NCBI RefSeq assembly: GCF_036669915.1
Contig: NC_089312.1
Location: forward strand, 28,796,492-28,860,491
Reading direction: 5' to 3'
Source: Pocillopora verrucosa
Lineage: Eukaryota; Cnidaria; Anthozoa; Scleractinia; Pocilloporidae
DNA: 64,000 nt
Shown here: positions 12,701 to 42,392 of the stretch, piece by piece
How positions within the stretch are numbered: the first letter of the stretch is position 1
Layout of the letters: each line of letters opens with the position of its first letter
Made by a program: the position numbers and the translations under genes
The notes under the pieces: generated by a model
Told to the model about the DNA's origin: nothing
The model's database searches: none
The model's input: the letters and a program-made list of their open reading frames with translations, nothing else

Positions 12701-13225
12701 TTCATTGATTGGTCAGGCCTTAACCATGATGTGGTCACACCCTACAGAAGCATATAACCTATTCTTTTTTTTACAACTGCCTTTCTATTTCCATGCAAAG
12801 TTCAATGATAAAGTTCGCATTACAGAAGCGTGCATTTGGGTTATTGTAATATCAATGCAGCTGGAGAGTTTGTGAAGAGACTGGAGTAACCGCAGAATAC
12901 CCTGCCACTTTGGTCCACGTCATTTACATGTGTCGTGAGGCATAACGCAATAGACTTTGTTCTTATTCAATGACATGTAAATGAGTGGCAGGGTATTCTG
13001 CAGTTTAGCTAAATCTTTGAAGCATTTTCTCACGTTTTTGAACCTGAGTAATAATTATGCATCAGTATGCTATACGAAAAGCAACCTGTTGTAAGTTTCT
13101 CATACACTCACCCTGTCATCGAAACCATCTACGTTGTAATGGTAAAATTCATATTTTCCCCGGACTATGGCAGCATCAACGAAATCGCGGGGAAGCTCTA
13201 ACCCACTATGCACATCACTCAACAT
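9789..13225 (-). CDS. UFSP1: UFM1-specific protease 1 (UFSP1), 5 exons, complete
   Basis: Cysteine protease of peptidase family C78, which matures the UFM1 precursor and removes UFM1 from targets. Exons on the minus strand: 13225-13112, 12154-11951, 11268-11163, 10147-10071, 9929-9789, giving 213 codons plus stop with all phases consistent. Residues 29-46 carry the oxyanion-loop tyrosine and catalytic motif: FYHYNVDGFDDR joined to GWGCGYRT across the first intron, with the nucleophile at Cys42. The Asp-Pro-His catalytic motif is at 168-170 (ADPHFYG), and the family ending NSFYNFCL is present. The length matches full UFSP1 (about 217 residues in human) rather than the much longer UFSP2, so I call UFSP1. 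The first ATG (MLSDVHSG) lies in exon 1 upstream of the catalytic core. The donor of exon 2 is GTAGGT and those of exons 1, 3 and 4 are GTGAGT, GTAAAG and GTAAGA. It is divergent from USP47. Confidence 0.93.
12892..13001. repeat. Foldback (palindromic) element in UFSP1 intron 1
   Basis: An 18-bp perfect inverted repeat, GCAGAATACCCTGCCACT at 12892-12909, is answered by AGTGGCAGGGTATTCTGC at 12984-13001. A second inner pair, CATTTACATGT (12921-12931) and ACATGTAAATG (12973-12983), is offset by an extra ~11 bases in the left arm. The structure fits a short MITE or a strong RNA hairpin in the intron. Confidence 0.75.
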
Positions 13226-13664
13226 TTTTCATACTGACGCCCGCATGCACCAGTGGTGGTGGTCAGTGAAGAAAATATACAATATATGCGCAAACTGTTA
13301 AGAGAAAAAAGTCTGGGTGAGGGTAGGGAAATATCTCTTAAGATAGGTGACATTCTTGAAAAAGCCCAACTTACCTCTGTTCCTCTCTATTTTAAGCTGA
13401 ATTTCCCATTTTATCGATCAAAATTTGCTCACAGATTAAAAGGTAAGCCCAGACTTATAACGTCTATAAAAATGTAGACTTAAGTAGAATTTAACATTAC
13501 TCACTCTCCCCTACTGGGTAACGTGATGCACGTATTTTTACCACAGATGTGTGTTCGAACTTTCACTTCCCTGCACTTTTTGTAGTCTGTGACTAAGTTT
13601 CAATCGGGAAGTTGTCCTTCTACAAACGAGAACAGCCGTCTTTACGGGATTTTTTTGACCAGGA
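13226..13664. promoter_or_regulatory. Shared head-to-head promoter region of UFSP1 and USP47
   Basis: The start codons of UFSP1 (minus strand, 13225) and USP47 (plus strand, 13665) are 439 bp apart and diverge, so both 5' UTRs and core promoters must lie here unless non-coding first exons exist elsewhere. I see no clear TATA box close to either start. An open frame at 13253-13477 has no family resemblance and is treated as chance. Confidence 0.6.
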
Positions 13665-32193
<18,529 letters not shown>

Positions 32194-34407
32194 AAAGAAA
32201 GATAGTACTTCTCAATTAACCAGGGTTGAAACAACTCAAGAAACGCACAACCACTTGCATTGATAGAGAGATGATGGACTGTGCAACAATATTGATAAAT
32301 ATTATGGAGTTCCTAGTACAATCAATAATGGATTGGGAAAGAACACAGAACAATGAGATACAGAAACAATTCTGTTTGATTGAAAGTAGCCCTTGTAAGT
32401 CAATAGTTTTGTGCATGGAAGGCAGAGAGGATGTCTAAAATTCCCATGAAAAGGGGCCTAGGGATCATTAGCATTGTGTTTTGTAACCTCACTTTTTGCA
32501 TAAACTTATTGATGACTGAAGTGACCCTGAACTAACTCACCTTATCTTCAAATGCAGAGCTTCAATTATTTTAAGTCAATAGAATTTTCATTACAATTAC
32601 AATGTAGTAGAGGACTTTGCAACTTAAACTACAAACATAAGACCTTTATTTCTACCATTTGGTTCACCTCATGGTTAATTTTGGTCTACACAGTTCTTCT
32701 GAGCAGGACATGTACAAATGGTTACAGAAGAACTTTTTGATATTTTCCTCCAAGAGAAAAACATTGGGAAGTTTTCATATACTCAAAATCTGTTTTCTGC
32801 AGAAAATAAAACAAAGTCTGCCCTTATAATCTAGGATAAAACACAAATATTTCACTTGATCTATTCCCTGCAGTCACAGTTCTTTTCAGAAGGCTTTCAA
32901 GAAACATGTATGATACGTGTACATTCCAGTTTTCAAGCTTATGGAAAAATCGTTTTTGCTCAAGTATGTAATCTTATACCAAGCTCCAAGAGCTAGGTTT
33001 AGTGTAATTTAAGAGGTGGCTGATGAGTCAAAACTGTAACTTGGTAAAATCCATTCAGGAAACTCAACATTGGTAGTTACTCAATGAAAGATGCTGTAAA
33101 ACTGAAGTTCTTGATTGTAATTAGAGGACATTTTGATACTAGCAGTGTACTTTATTATCTAACGCTGAAAGGGAACTGCAACACCAACAAATGGGCAATT
33201 TTACCTCTACCTTACAGAGCAGTAATCTCCTTGGGGTTTTCCACTATTTGCATTGAATTTGTGTGAATTACTTGCATAAAATGCTAAAACAATTGTGGTC
33301 AACTTCTGCTTTCTGAGCTCTACTTGTGTTTGCTCATTCAGAGTAAAAGAAATATTTCTCACGACATCAGCTCTTATAGGAAGTTTGACAAATGAACTGT
33401 GGGTCACTGAAGATTTTTACAAAACATTTATCAGATGTTGTGATTTTTTGTTACCGGTCTCTCATAATAAAACAATGAAAGTATAATTTACAGTAACTGT
33501 AGTATGTAGATTAGTTTCAAATTGTCTTCATGTTGTGCATCAATTTTTCTACTATTACTATCATCTTTACAATTAAATTTCAATTTAGGTCAAGCTTCAA
33601 TCAAGATGCTGTAAATCTTGAAAACAAACAATCTTAAGTCAACAACAAAAACAATTAAAAGCTCTTTCTGTAAATAGGGAGGTGTATTTGCAGTTTCTTG
33701 TAATTTTTTTGCAGCTATTGTTTGAAATCATTAGAACCGGCACCCACCCCTTATTGCTAAGTTAAACTTTTCGTTAAAACTGAACAGTAGGAACAAGCAC
33801 AAAAGTTGAAGCATAAACAAGAGACACCACTTGGAGGGATAACTTTTTTATTTTGACTTTCCCATTTTCGTTTTCACAGCCCCCACTGCCTGAGAATTTA
33901 GCAAACCTAAGGCTATTCTAAATACATGAAGTTATCAAGGAGGGTGAGGATGAATGGTGATATCCACCCGAACAGTACATCAATGGAAACTCATACTCAA
34001 CAAATACATGAACCTTTTTCAATACATCACCCCGTTTTTTTGTTTCAATAAATATTAACTTTTAAATACTATTAAATATATGATTTAATTAAGAGTTCAA
34101 ATTTTAAAGTTACCTCCCTGAATAATTTTCGTGCTCAAATGTATTTCTCAGCTATAATTTACTAACAAATTTAAGGACTTAAATAGTGATCAATCATTCA
34201 ACCAAAACTTTGGCTAGTGGGACCCTAGTGGGAGTGAAAATATTCCACTGGCCAAGCTCAACTGCATGTAACAAGAATTTTAAGACACTTGTATCAATTC
34301 ATCTCTGGGATTTTGGCCTTTTTCTCTATTCCAAGCATTACAGTAAAACCTTATACTTGTTACTTGGACACTTCCATTTGGAAACAGTTTAGAAGAGCTA
34401 TTTCTTT
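32194..34407. other. Convergent 3' flanks of USP47 and DEPDC7
   Basis: No exon-like frame is seen. Candidate polyadenylation signals for USP47 are AATAAA at 32805-32810 and at 33466-33471. A TTTATT near 33847 (AATAAA on the minus strand) could serve DEPDC7. Confidence 0.5.
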
Positions 34408-36880
34408 TCACAACTGTCCATTTGGAAACTGCCGTAAAAACAAGTCATTATGGTGTTTCTGAAAAAGCTTAAGCTGCTCCTCCTTTTCTTTTACACTCAT
34501 TTGTAGGTTTTCAATGATAAAGAGCATGAGCTTGTTCAAGGCTTCACCTGTTGTTTGCTTTGCTTGCATTCTGTATTCTTCAAGAGACATTTGTTGACAA
34601 ACAGTGGAAGGCAAGGATGGGCAAATATCTCTCTGAGCAAAGAAGATATTTCTTTTTAATTTCTCTTTAAGTTCAGATGGTACTTTGAACATGTGGCACT
34701 GATTCCTCACCATTAGTGAAACCAATTTATGGCCTGACCCCTATGAGAGAGAAAAAATTCGATATTTCCATCAAGTGAGGCTCATGTTATATGCAGCACT
34801 TATATGAGCCAAAGAGCAGCCCAATTGCACCTGTTACACTTCCATTCCACTGCAAGAAACCTAACCAACAAAACACTAAAACAATAAGCATGTCTGTGCC
34901 CAAGTAGCAATAAAAATTGTCACGTCCTCAGAAAAATTGGCAACAAAAAGTAACTCCCAACATTTCTTTAAAAGTTTATATGTACTTTCCACTTCCCAAG
35001 AAATAAAGAAACTTTGTTGAACCCCCGACATATTTTTAATGTTGGATCCCATTAAAATCAATTCATACTGGCAGTCACTGGACTCCTCTCATATGAAGGA
35101 TTCAAAGCAATGTACCTAATTCTGTGAGGTTGGTCGTGATTGTGAAGTTTAAGGTAACTTAACTGCGCATGTTATACATTTAAAAAAATAAATAAATAAA
35201 TAAATTAGCTTCAAACATTTCCCCATCATTCATTCAGTAGGACAAAGACTAAATGCAACTCACTTTATCTTTAACATCTCTTGGTAAGATAGCACTCATG
35301 AACTTCTTCACAATAAACCTTCCATTGCTTGTTCCCTCAGTTGTTCCAATAAAAGTCAACAAATGCCTAAGGTGTTTCCTTTGACTTTCCCCAAGCATCA
35401 TAACCAACAGTGGCAGAAACTTTGCAGTCTTTTTCCAGTCTTTGACAAGAACTGAGAGAATACCATCCACCAAGTCAGTTAGGTTCGAAGGAATCAATGA
35501 GTCCTCTAGTGATCCATAATATTCTGATAAAAGCTGGTGAATTTGTGTTTTATCAATGTTCTTCAAATTTGAATAGCTGTCTTCACCACGCTGTGCTAAA
35601 GGACATTCTTTTTGCAACTCAATGCACTCCATGCCAGCTGTAACCCAAACATTGCTTGACTTTGAATTGCTGATGTTCTCCTTGTTTTGGCTATCATTAT
35701 GAATACAAGGTTCCTGGACACTATTGTGGATTGCTAGAAATCCATTTCTCCTATCTGTCAATGGCAAGGTCAATATGTCCTCAAGGAAAGGAATATCGGT
35801 AAGTCTAAGGAGTTGTGATAGAGCCACTTCAAACCACACTTTGGTTGTCAAATCTGCTTGATCAGTTGAATCAGGGAACATGGTTGACTTGTTCCTTCTG
35901 TGCGAAGACAGAATTTCAGCATAAATCAACAACTTCACTTAATAATGCTGCCAGACATAACATATAGCCTAGGACATAATAAGTTAATTATTAACACGAA
36001 TTCGAGTCTCAATTGCCATATCTTTTTAATATAGGAAAACTTTGGTTTAGCAACCAAAACTACTTCTAGTTACACTGAGATATCCACCAATGCCCTACAA
36101 AGCAGAGTCGCATTTGAATCTTAGGCATGGAAGTTTCTTTACAAGCCCGGTGGCTTCCTGGGTCTTCTCGCCTTCTAGCTATAACCGCTGTAAATAAATT
36201 GTTTGTATTTTGTAAATAAGGCAAATAAAAGACGAAAACTAAAACTCAATTAGTAACATTTTGTACCTCATCATAAGACCAGGGTCAAGACTAAGCCTTC
36301 TTCGTTTCTTTGGTGCTTCGTGTGTCCTTGTGTTAAAAATTTCAGGAGATTCTGAGGACATGAGAAGATCAGCGAATCGTTTTTGAGCCTTTGGTGTAAA
36401 ACTCACTGACTTTCTCCTGCTCGCTGGCTTCCTCTCCTTTTCACCAAGAAGACTCCTCTTTCTATTTACTTTCTGTTTCTGTTGAAGGGGGGAAGGAAAT
36501 ACGTGTTCCAGGGGGCCATCTCCGGACGAAAATCTGTACAATTTGTTGTTTTCCTCGAAGGTGTCTCTTTTACTGCTGTCAACACAAACACACTCGATTA
36601 CTCTTTTTTCCACCAAAATCTGACATAAAGATTTGACCTGGGAGCGAGTGGCTTCTTTAGATAATAGTGGATTGCTCTGAATGTAAGAATGGAGTACTTC
36701 AACAACATCTCCACCACGAAAACAATTCTCGTAATACTGAAACTTCCACCGCCTTCGACGTGGCTCGACTTGGGTTCGAAGATGTGCGATGAGATCGTTC
36801 CAAATTTTCGTTGCTCTGAAAGGCTTGTGCTCAGCTACATCTCCATTACCGCGGTAGTTTACGGGTTTGTTTTCAGTCAT
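34408..36880 (-). CDS. DEPDC7: DEP domain-containing protein 7 (DEPDC7), 3 exons, complete
   Basis: Exons on the minus strand: 36880-36267, 35897-35264, 34740-34408, giving 526 codons plus stop, close to the human protein (511). The first exon encodes an N-terminal DEP domain at about residues 23-118 (KIWNDLIAHL, ENCFRGGDVVEVLHSYI, SQVKSLCQILVEKRVIECV, NNKLYRFSS). DEP domains bind membranes or partner proteins; DEPDC7 itself is poorly characterised, and a link to CARMA/NF-kappaB signalling has been reported in mammals. A basic, serine-containing linker (KRSLLGEKERKPASRRKSVS) follows, then a helical RhoGAP-like or DEPDC-specific C-terminal region (VWFEVALSQLLRLTDIPFLE, FLPLLVMMLGESQRKHLRHL). 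Donors are GTACAA and GTGAGT. The start is the first in-frame ATG (MTENKPVN). Identification rests on the DEP domain, length, exon order and neighbourhood with TCP11L1. Confidence 0.88.
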
Positions 36881-37513
36881 AATGCCTATGGAATTTCAAA
36901 CCCTCAAAAGGAATCTCTACGCCGTTGGTACACGCCGCGGGCACAAGTAAAAAATTTAGAAAGTTTGAATCAACCGCCAAGACATGTGACAAGCTTAATT
37001 TGCATATGACGAGAAATACTGGAAAAGGCAACAATAAATAAATAAATTATTGTCCTCTACGCTGTCGTAAGCGATACTCAATTTGTTACAACACTGAGGA
37101 AATCTTTCTACATAAACCAACTTGGTCAGTTGAATGACCTCTTTATTTCCATGTTAAGAATGCATTTTTCAGGAATTCTTAATAAATCGAAGGGGGTCCC
37201 AGATTTGGTCCCTCAGTCTACAATGGTAGCTGCCCCCATGGTGCTTGTGTGTAAACATATGGATGCCGCTTAGGGCAAAAGCTACAGCATTAAAATAAAC
37301 CACATCATTTCTGACAAATAAACAGACAATTGCTCACAATAAACAATACTTTAATAGAGAATTTTTAAGTTTTGTTACTTGTACCATAATGGAAAGGACT
37401 TTTGAAAAGTTGTATCCTAGAGATGAGAAAAAAACTTGGTTAGATTCTTTTCAAATCACCATGTCAATTCTCTGAGCTGTCACTCAAAGCCCTCTTTCAT
37501 CTACTTTCTTCTG

Positions 37514-37775
37514 CTGTCTCTCTCTTATCAATTTGCTCTTCCTTCATTCAGACTTAGTTAACTGAATTGATTGAACACATCCATAGTTGACTCAAGAGGT
37601 GGAGAAAGGGGCAATCTGTTTACTTTGGCTGGCCTGTTTTTCCTTCTTCTGTCTCTCTCTTATCAATCTTCTCTTCTTTCGTTCAGACTTAGCTAATTGC
37701 ATTGTCTTGAACACATCCATAGTTGACTCAAGAGGTGGAGAAAGGGGTAGTCTGTTTACTTTAGCTGTCCTGTTT
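37514..37775. repeat. 135-bp tandem duplication
   Basis: CTGTCTCTCTCTTATCAAT begins at 37514 and again at 37649. Both copies run through CATTCAGACTTAG (or GTTCAGACTTAG), GAACACATCCATAGTTGACT, CAAGAGGTGGAGAAAGGGG and TCTGTTTACTTT. The copies differ by point changes and small indels. Confidence 0.85.
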
Positions 37776-37989
37776 ACAGAAATTAACAAAGAGAGGGGCA
37801 TTTTGAGTGCTCCAGCTGTCTTGATTAACCAAAACTTAATTCACCATAGAAAATCATAATAATTCATAAGATATAAGTATCTCAAAAATTTTCTTGAGCA
37901 CTACATCCTCTCAAAGTTTCAGTTGAACAGAGTGGAGCCCTTGACCCCTTTTATAGCCCACCTGTGACTAGTTTATTACAGTATCAACA

Positions 37990-38413
37990 CTGAATCAAAC
38001 ATGAAAGTCAGGAGAATAAAGTAAATGACAGCCAACCTATGAGGCTTTGATTGTTAAGCAAATTCTCTTTGTCAGTACCAAAAGAAATGTGTTGAGAAGA
38101 ACTGGGTAATTTAGTATAATCAACTGAGTTGATAATGAAAATAGGCCATTGCAAAGAGTTTCAAAGCTGATGTGTTGAGCTTTAGCCCTTTGTCAGAGCG
38201 TCCATTGGATCTGAAAAAGGGCTAATGCTTGAAACACCAGCTTTGAAACTATTTACAGGGGCCCATTTATGTTATCAATTCAGTTGATAATACTAATACG
38301 CTCCCTTCAATGCAACACAACAGTATCTTTTGAAACTTAACCCCTTAATTTGTTTGTATAGAGAAGAGTATGGATAATATAGATACTCATATTAGGGTGT
38401 GAAGGCTTAAGGG
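37990..38413 (+). repeat. Composite repeat: MITE interrupted by a foldback MITE
   Basis: The outer parts (37990-38106 and about 38345-38413) match the element at 17313-17510: GATTGTTAAGCAAATTCTC on the left and ATTAGGGTGTGAAGGCTTAA on the right. The middle, 38111-38298, is a separate foldback element, so the second inserted into the first. Confidence 0.65.
38111..38298. mobile_element. Foldback MITE, complete (188 bp)
   Basis: Terminal inverted repeats are TTAGTATAATCAACTGAGTT on the left and AATTCAGTTGATAATACTAA on the right. Subterminal arms GTTTCAAAGCTGATGTGTTG and CACCAGCTTTGAAAC, with AGCCCTTTGTCAGAGC and AAAAGGGCTAATGCTTG inside, also pair. It has no coding capacity, as expected of a non-autonomous DNA element. 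A fragment of the same family lies at 583-650. Confidence 0.75.
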
Positions 38414-38996
38414 TAAGCTTTCTAGGGTCAAGAAGATGTGGCTGTTGAAGAAAGGACACTGCACTCATCCCAAAAAATATTTAGGAAACAAGACCAGACT
38501 CAGCTTTGACTAGTGAAAGGGTAAGTAGACATCCCAAAGAATATCATTCTAAAGTAAATGTGAAAATAAAGTTAATCCTCAGCCTTCCCTTTTTATTTCT
38601 CCTCTACAACACAATAGCACTCACTGATTCCTCACTTAGTAGACTGTGTTAGAATTTGGAGGATTTAATATAGTTATTATTGCATGCCAAATATGTTCAG
38701 TGGTTCAAGTGCTTGTTTTGGTTTAAAATTTTTTGACGTACAACAGTTATGATCAGAGCCTTGAATAAGGAAAATAAGAAATTTAATCTTTTGAAAACCA
38801 GATTCAATTTCCAACCCAAGGAAAAAATTTAAGAACAGTGAATGCAAGTATCTTCCAGTCCTTTCCGGTTTGATGACCAAGATGAAAAATCTACATCTAA
38901 TGCAGACAAATTTGAATTATAGCAAGTTAAGTTCATAATTAATTAATATAATTATTTTGCCAGAGAGAGAGAGAAAGTAATGGGCAGACCTCACAG

Positions 38997-40682
38997 TCAG
39001 TTGATAGGAAGTGTTGGCAACATGCAAGCAATTACATCATACCTCTTCATTTCTTTATATACCCTGAGTGATATCCAAGCATCTGTGGCAGCATAGAATA
39101 ATTGCCTTTCAGTTAATTTTGTCTGTGACCAGTCAGACCTTCCAACTTGTTTAGATAGCAGCTCATCAAAGAAAATAGCACACATAGCTCTTAAGCTCAG
39201 TGGGTAGCAGTTCATTTCACGGGCCCAGATTAGGGTGTCTACCATATTGTTTATGCACTCTCCGTATTGATTTTGAATCAAGCTTGCATCAAGAGAGATG
39301 GCATGCCCCACCTGTTACATGTGGAAAAAAAAAAGTCATCTCCAAACTCTAAATAGTAAATATTACACAATGTCTTCTAACAAAAGCAATGGATCCATTT
39401 TAGATGCCTTAATCAGCATACTGGTGTTAAAACAAATCTATTGACTAAAATTGAAAGCTACCATTAAAGGGAGGAATTTAATTTCCTTGATTAATTCTAT
39501 CTCACCATGTTTGAACAGTGTATTTACAATTTGAGAAGATATTATGTGATCAAAAAGATGCTAGCCTACTAACAACTCAGAAATTACATAATATTATCAC
39601 AGAGAAAATATAGATTAGTCACTCTCTCTCTCTTCTTCAACAAAGACTTAAAAAAGCTGTCCAAGTTTTTACCTCCTATTGGAATGTAAGAGATTGCACA
39701 TTTAAAATTGGTTGTGTAATAGTTCTTTTTGTGACTTTTTGTTCAAGTCTGTAGGAACTTTGTGCTGCTGATATCTTCAAATACACATCAAACCTTGCCA
39801 AAAGGGAGAGAAATGTCCATGATAAGACTATAAACCATGCGACTAGAGAAGACAGTGCCACTGAGGTCCACTTTGCTAGCATGCTTCAAGGAACAAGGCA
39901 GAACACAAGAGGGTGTATTGTGATTCAATGAGATGTCAATGAGTGACCCTGTATTCTGTAGTTTTACTCTATAAACTAACTATTGTTTAGAATACATAAT
40001 TATGAATATTGACAGTGAATGTATCATTATTCATTCTCCTAAAGAGAAGGTATTCTTTTTTAAACATGGCCAGGGTTTCAGAGCCTCAGCAGCCCAATTC
40101 ATAGCCAGAGTGCCCTCCACCCCACCACTACAAAACCAACCCCCCCCCCCCTCACCCTAATCCCATGTTTTGCTAGACTAATACTGAGTCACTGGCTCAC
40201 CTTACCTTCAACGCGTCTCCATGAAAAAGGGATAACAAATATGGCGGAAGTTTTTCGCGAAAGTTTCCCTGATTACATATCCATAAAACGGCATTTTTCT
40301 TTGAGGCCAACTGAATCAAAGTGATCCTTGGCAAAGCATTCAGACGTTGCACAGACTCTGTATCTAGTCCGAGAGCGTCTTGATTCTGGAAATCTTGACA
40401 GACTTCACCATTCTCCACCAGTCGCCGTTCGTCTACCTCATTTTGGACGATGTGAACTTTCCCTGGAAACTTACACGGCTGCAGAATTTGGCCATTTCGA
40501 GTAAAATAGTCACTCGGTAAGACAAATGTGCGGGTTGTACCACTGGGAGACCTAAGTCCAGGATTATTGTGCGGCTCGTCTTTGTGGGTCGAGCACGCCC
40601 TTGAGGCTTTCTTTTTCATATTAGTGTAATCTGAAAAATCCTTTAAAGCTTTTATTCCCTGTATTCTGAGCCGTTTGTACAT
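38997..40682 (-). CDS. DEDDy 3'-5' exonuclease-domain protein (RNase D/WRN-like), 2 exons
   Basis: Exons on the minus strand: 40682-40206 and 39311-38997, 263 codons plus stop, phase 0 join with a GTAAGG donor. The protein begins with a basic, probably disordered region (residues 1-50), then a 3'-5' exonuclease domain from about residue 75. All catalytic motifs are visible: Exo I LDTE with Asp107 and Glu109, Exo II GHAISLDA with Asp167, and Exo III YAATD with Tyr232 and Asp236, which marks the DEDDy subclass. The family uses two metal ions to remove 3' nucleotides from RNA or DNA; the substrate cannot be told from sequence. It is a bare exonuclease domain without HRDC, helicase or KH parts, so it is not WRN, EXOSC10 or an obvious EXD2. 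I do not recognise a named orthologue. A short variant or extra 3' exon is possible, since a GTGAGG lies just after the stop. Confidence 0.82.
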
Positions 40683-42392
40683 CTTTGGAAAATCTAAAGT
40701 GCTTTCGGCTTCGATTCATAAGTTGGACAAATCACGTAGTCTTACATAACCATATTGATGATATGGGCTCAGACAGCGGCATCATTTTAAGGGTAACCGT
40801 GTTCGCACACAGGGAATAAAGGGGGGTGGGGTGGATGGGGAAGGAGACGTCCTCACTCCCATACAAAATTTGCCTGTAAAGTTGTAGAATACGCTGGCCT
40901 GTAACTGCACTTCTAACAAAAAGAAAAATTGGATATTGGTACAGAAGTGATGATGACTACGGGTACAGTCTTTAAATGATAGATCATAAGTCCTATAGTC
41001 CAGTCTACGGATCCAAAGTAATTACTACGGCTTCGGATCCGTACTTCTCAACAATAATGCGAAGTTATTCATGCTAACTTTGTATCTGCAGTAGTAACCT
41101 TTCTACCAATTTCCACTTTTTCCATCTATTAATAATGGCCACTATACTAAGACATTTACGGAGTGGTTGTTGGTTGTTCAGGCACTCGAATAGGTGAGAA
41201 GCTGCGACCACGGGCAAACAGTCCCAAACTTTTGAAATCGCCTAATTATTTTTTTGGAGATTTCATACATATCTCCTCAAATTCTGTGCTCTTGGCTGGG
41301 TATATAAACTGTACGTTTTAAGGCAATAACAGTTGACCCCTTTTCAATGACGTACAATTATCAATGGGAAACTCACTACACAGATAGCACGAACACATAA
41401 TACACTGCTGTGTCAGTTATATTTCGGTTTATTTTGTAGAAATAGACTGAAAACTACATTCCATTGTATGACCTCTAAAAATATATCATTTCGTTTTAAC
41501 TTCAATTTTCAAAATAATCTTAAATAATGATTTTCCAGCATCATATGTAATAAAGAACCTACATTAAATAGAGATGAAAAGGAAATATTTCCACTAATTT
41601 TACAATGTATTTTTTTAACGATCAGTTATTTCATTTACTTTGGAACGATCCATTGCGGTTGTTGTGTGTCATACTCTTTTGTCTTGAAGCTCAAAATTTT
41701 ATGATGTACACAAATAATTGGCAGTTCGTGACTTTTTGGACAGTTCGCGATTTTTTGGGCAGTTCGTGATTTTCTTTGGTCAAGATGTGAAAACAACAAA
41801 ACAGCGGCATCGTTAATAATTCTGGCCAATTTATAGCATCTAGAGAGCCGGTTTCTCCTTGAATTCGCAAATGGAAAACTTAACAAAAGCTCAAAATCGT
41901 GTAGCCAAAAAAAAGTTTTTACCCTTGTTTCCGACTGCTTCAGGTCCGCTCAGTTTTGAGTATTACCATTGCGTATGCATCTTCCCTATTAAATAATCGT
42001 TCCTATACAATTATAAATAATTTTATAACAAAACTGACTAAAAGGAATGATGAGGTAATTAGCAGCATTCCTGCTCAACCTGACAACATTCTTCCAAGAG
42101 TATTCACCGATTTGATTAGCTATCTGATCTCTCATACACAGTTATTACAAGAACCTCGATGCCGAGGATCGTTATCATCCGGCACGCAAATCTTAGTACT
42201 GATGCATACCCTGTCAAGAAGGGTAATTTGGTGCGTTGTAATACTTTCCTTGATGTAAAAATAAAATCCTGTAACTGACGTTCTTAAACTCATAATATCC
42301 TAAATAAACTTTTTCTGATTGAAAGAGATCAATCTTTTTAATCGTCACCTCTAGACGCCCAAGGTGACATCCACCACAATGCCCTATTATAA
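40683..42392. other. Intergenic region, no gene seen
   Basis: It lies between the exonuclease start and the stop codon of the KIAA2012-like gene. It includes a C-rich and G-rich stretch near 40820-40850, a small inverted repeat around ACGGATCCAAAG / CTTCGGATCCGT at 41009-41042, and three 19-bp tandem units at 41722-41779. Open frames at 41635-41886 (-) and 41956-42258 (+) have no family resemblance and are not called. Confidence 0.5.
41722..41779. repeat. Three 19-bp tandem units
   Basis: CAGTTCGTGACTTTTTGGA, CAGTTCGCGATTTTTTGGG and CAGTTCGTGATTTTCTTTGG follow one another directly. Confidence 0.85.

Larger units (their letters stand above)
36881..38996. other. Intergenic region with repeats, no gene
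   Basis: It lies between the DEPDC7 start and the exonuclease stop. It holds a 135-bp tandem duplication (37514-37775) and a composite MITE (37990-38413). I saw nothing coding. Confidence 0.6.

Noticed and set aside
13253..13477. A 74-codon plus-strand frame between UFSP1 and USP47.
   Set aside because: It begins within the antisense of UFSP1 5' sequence, has no family resemblance and occupies the divergent promoter.
37592..37801. Minus-strand frame with a basic stretch (SERKKRRLIRERQKKEK) over the tandem duplication.
   Set aside because: The two duplicated copies fall in different reading frames and only one gives this peptide, so there is no sign of coding constraint.
41635..42258. Open frames of 83 and 100 codons between the exonuclease and the KIAA2012-like gene.
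   Set aside because: No recognisable family, one lies over a 19-bp tandem repeat, and neither has paired splice sites or a clear promoter.
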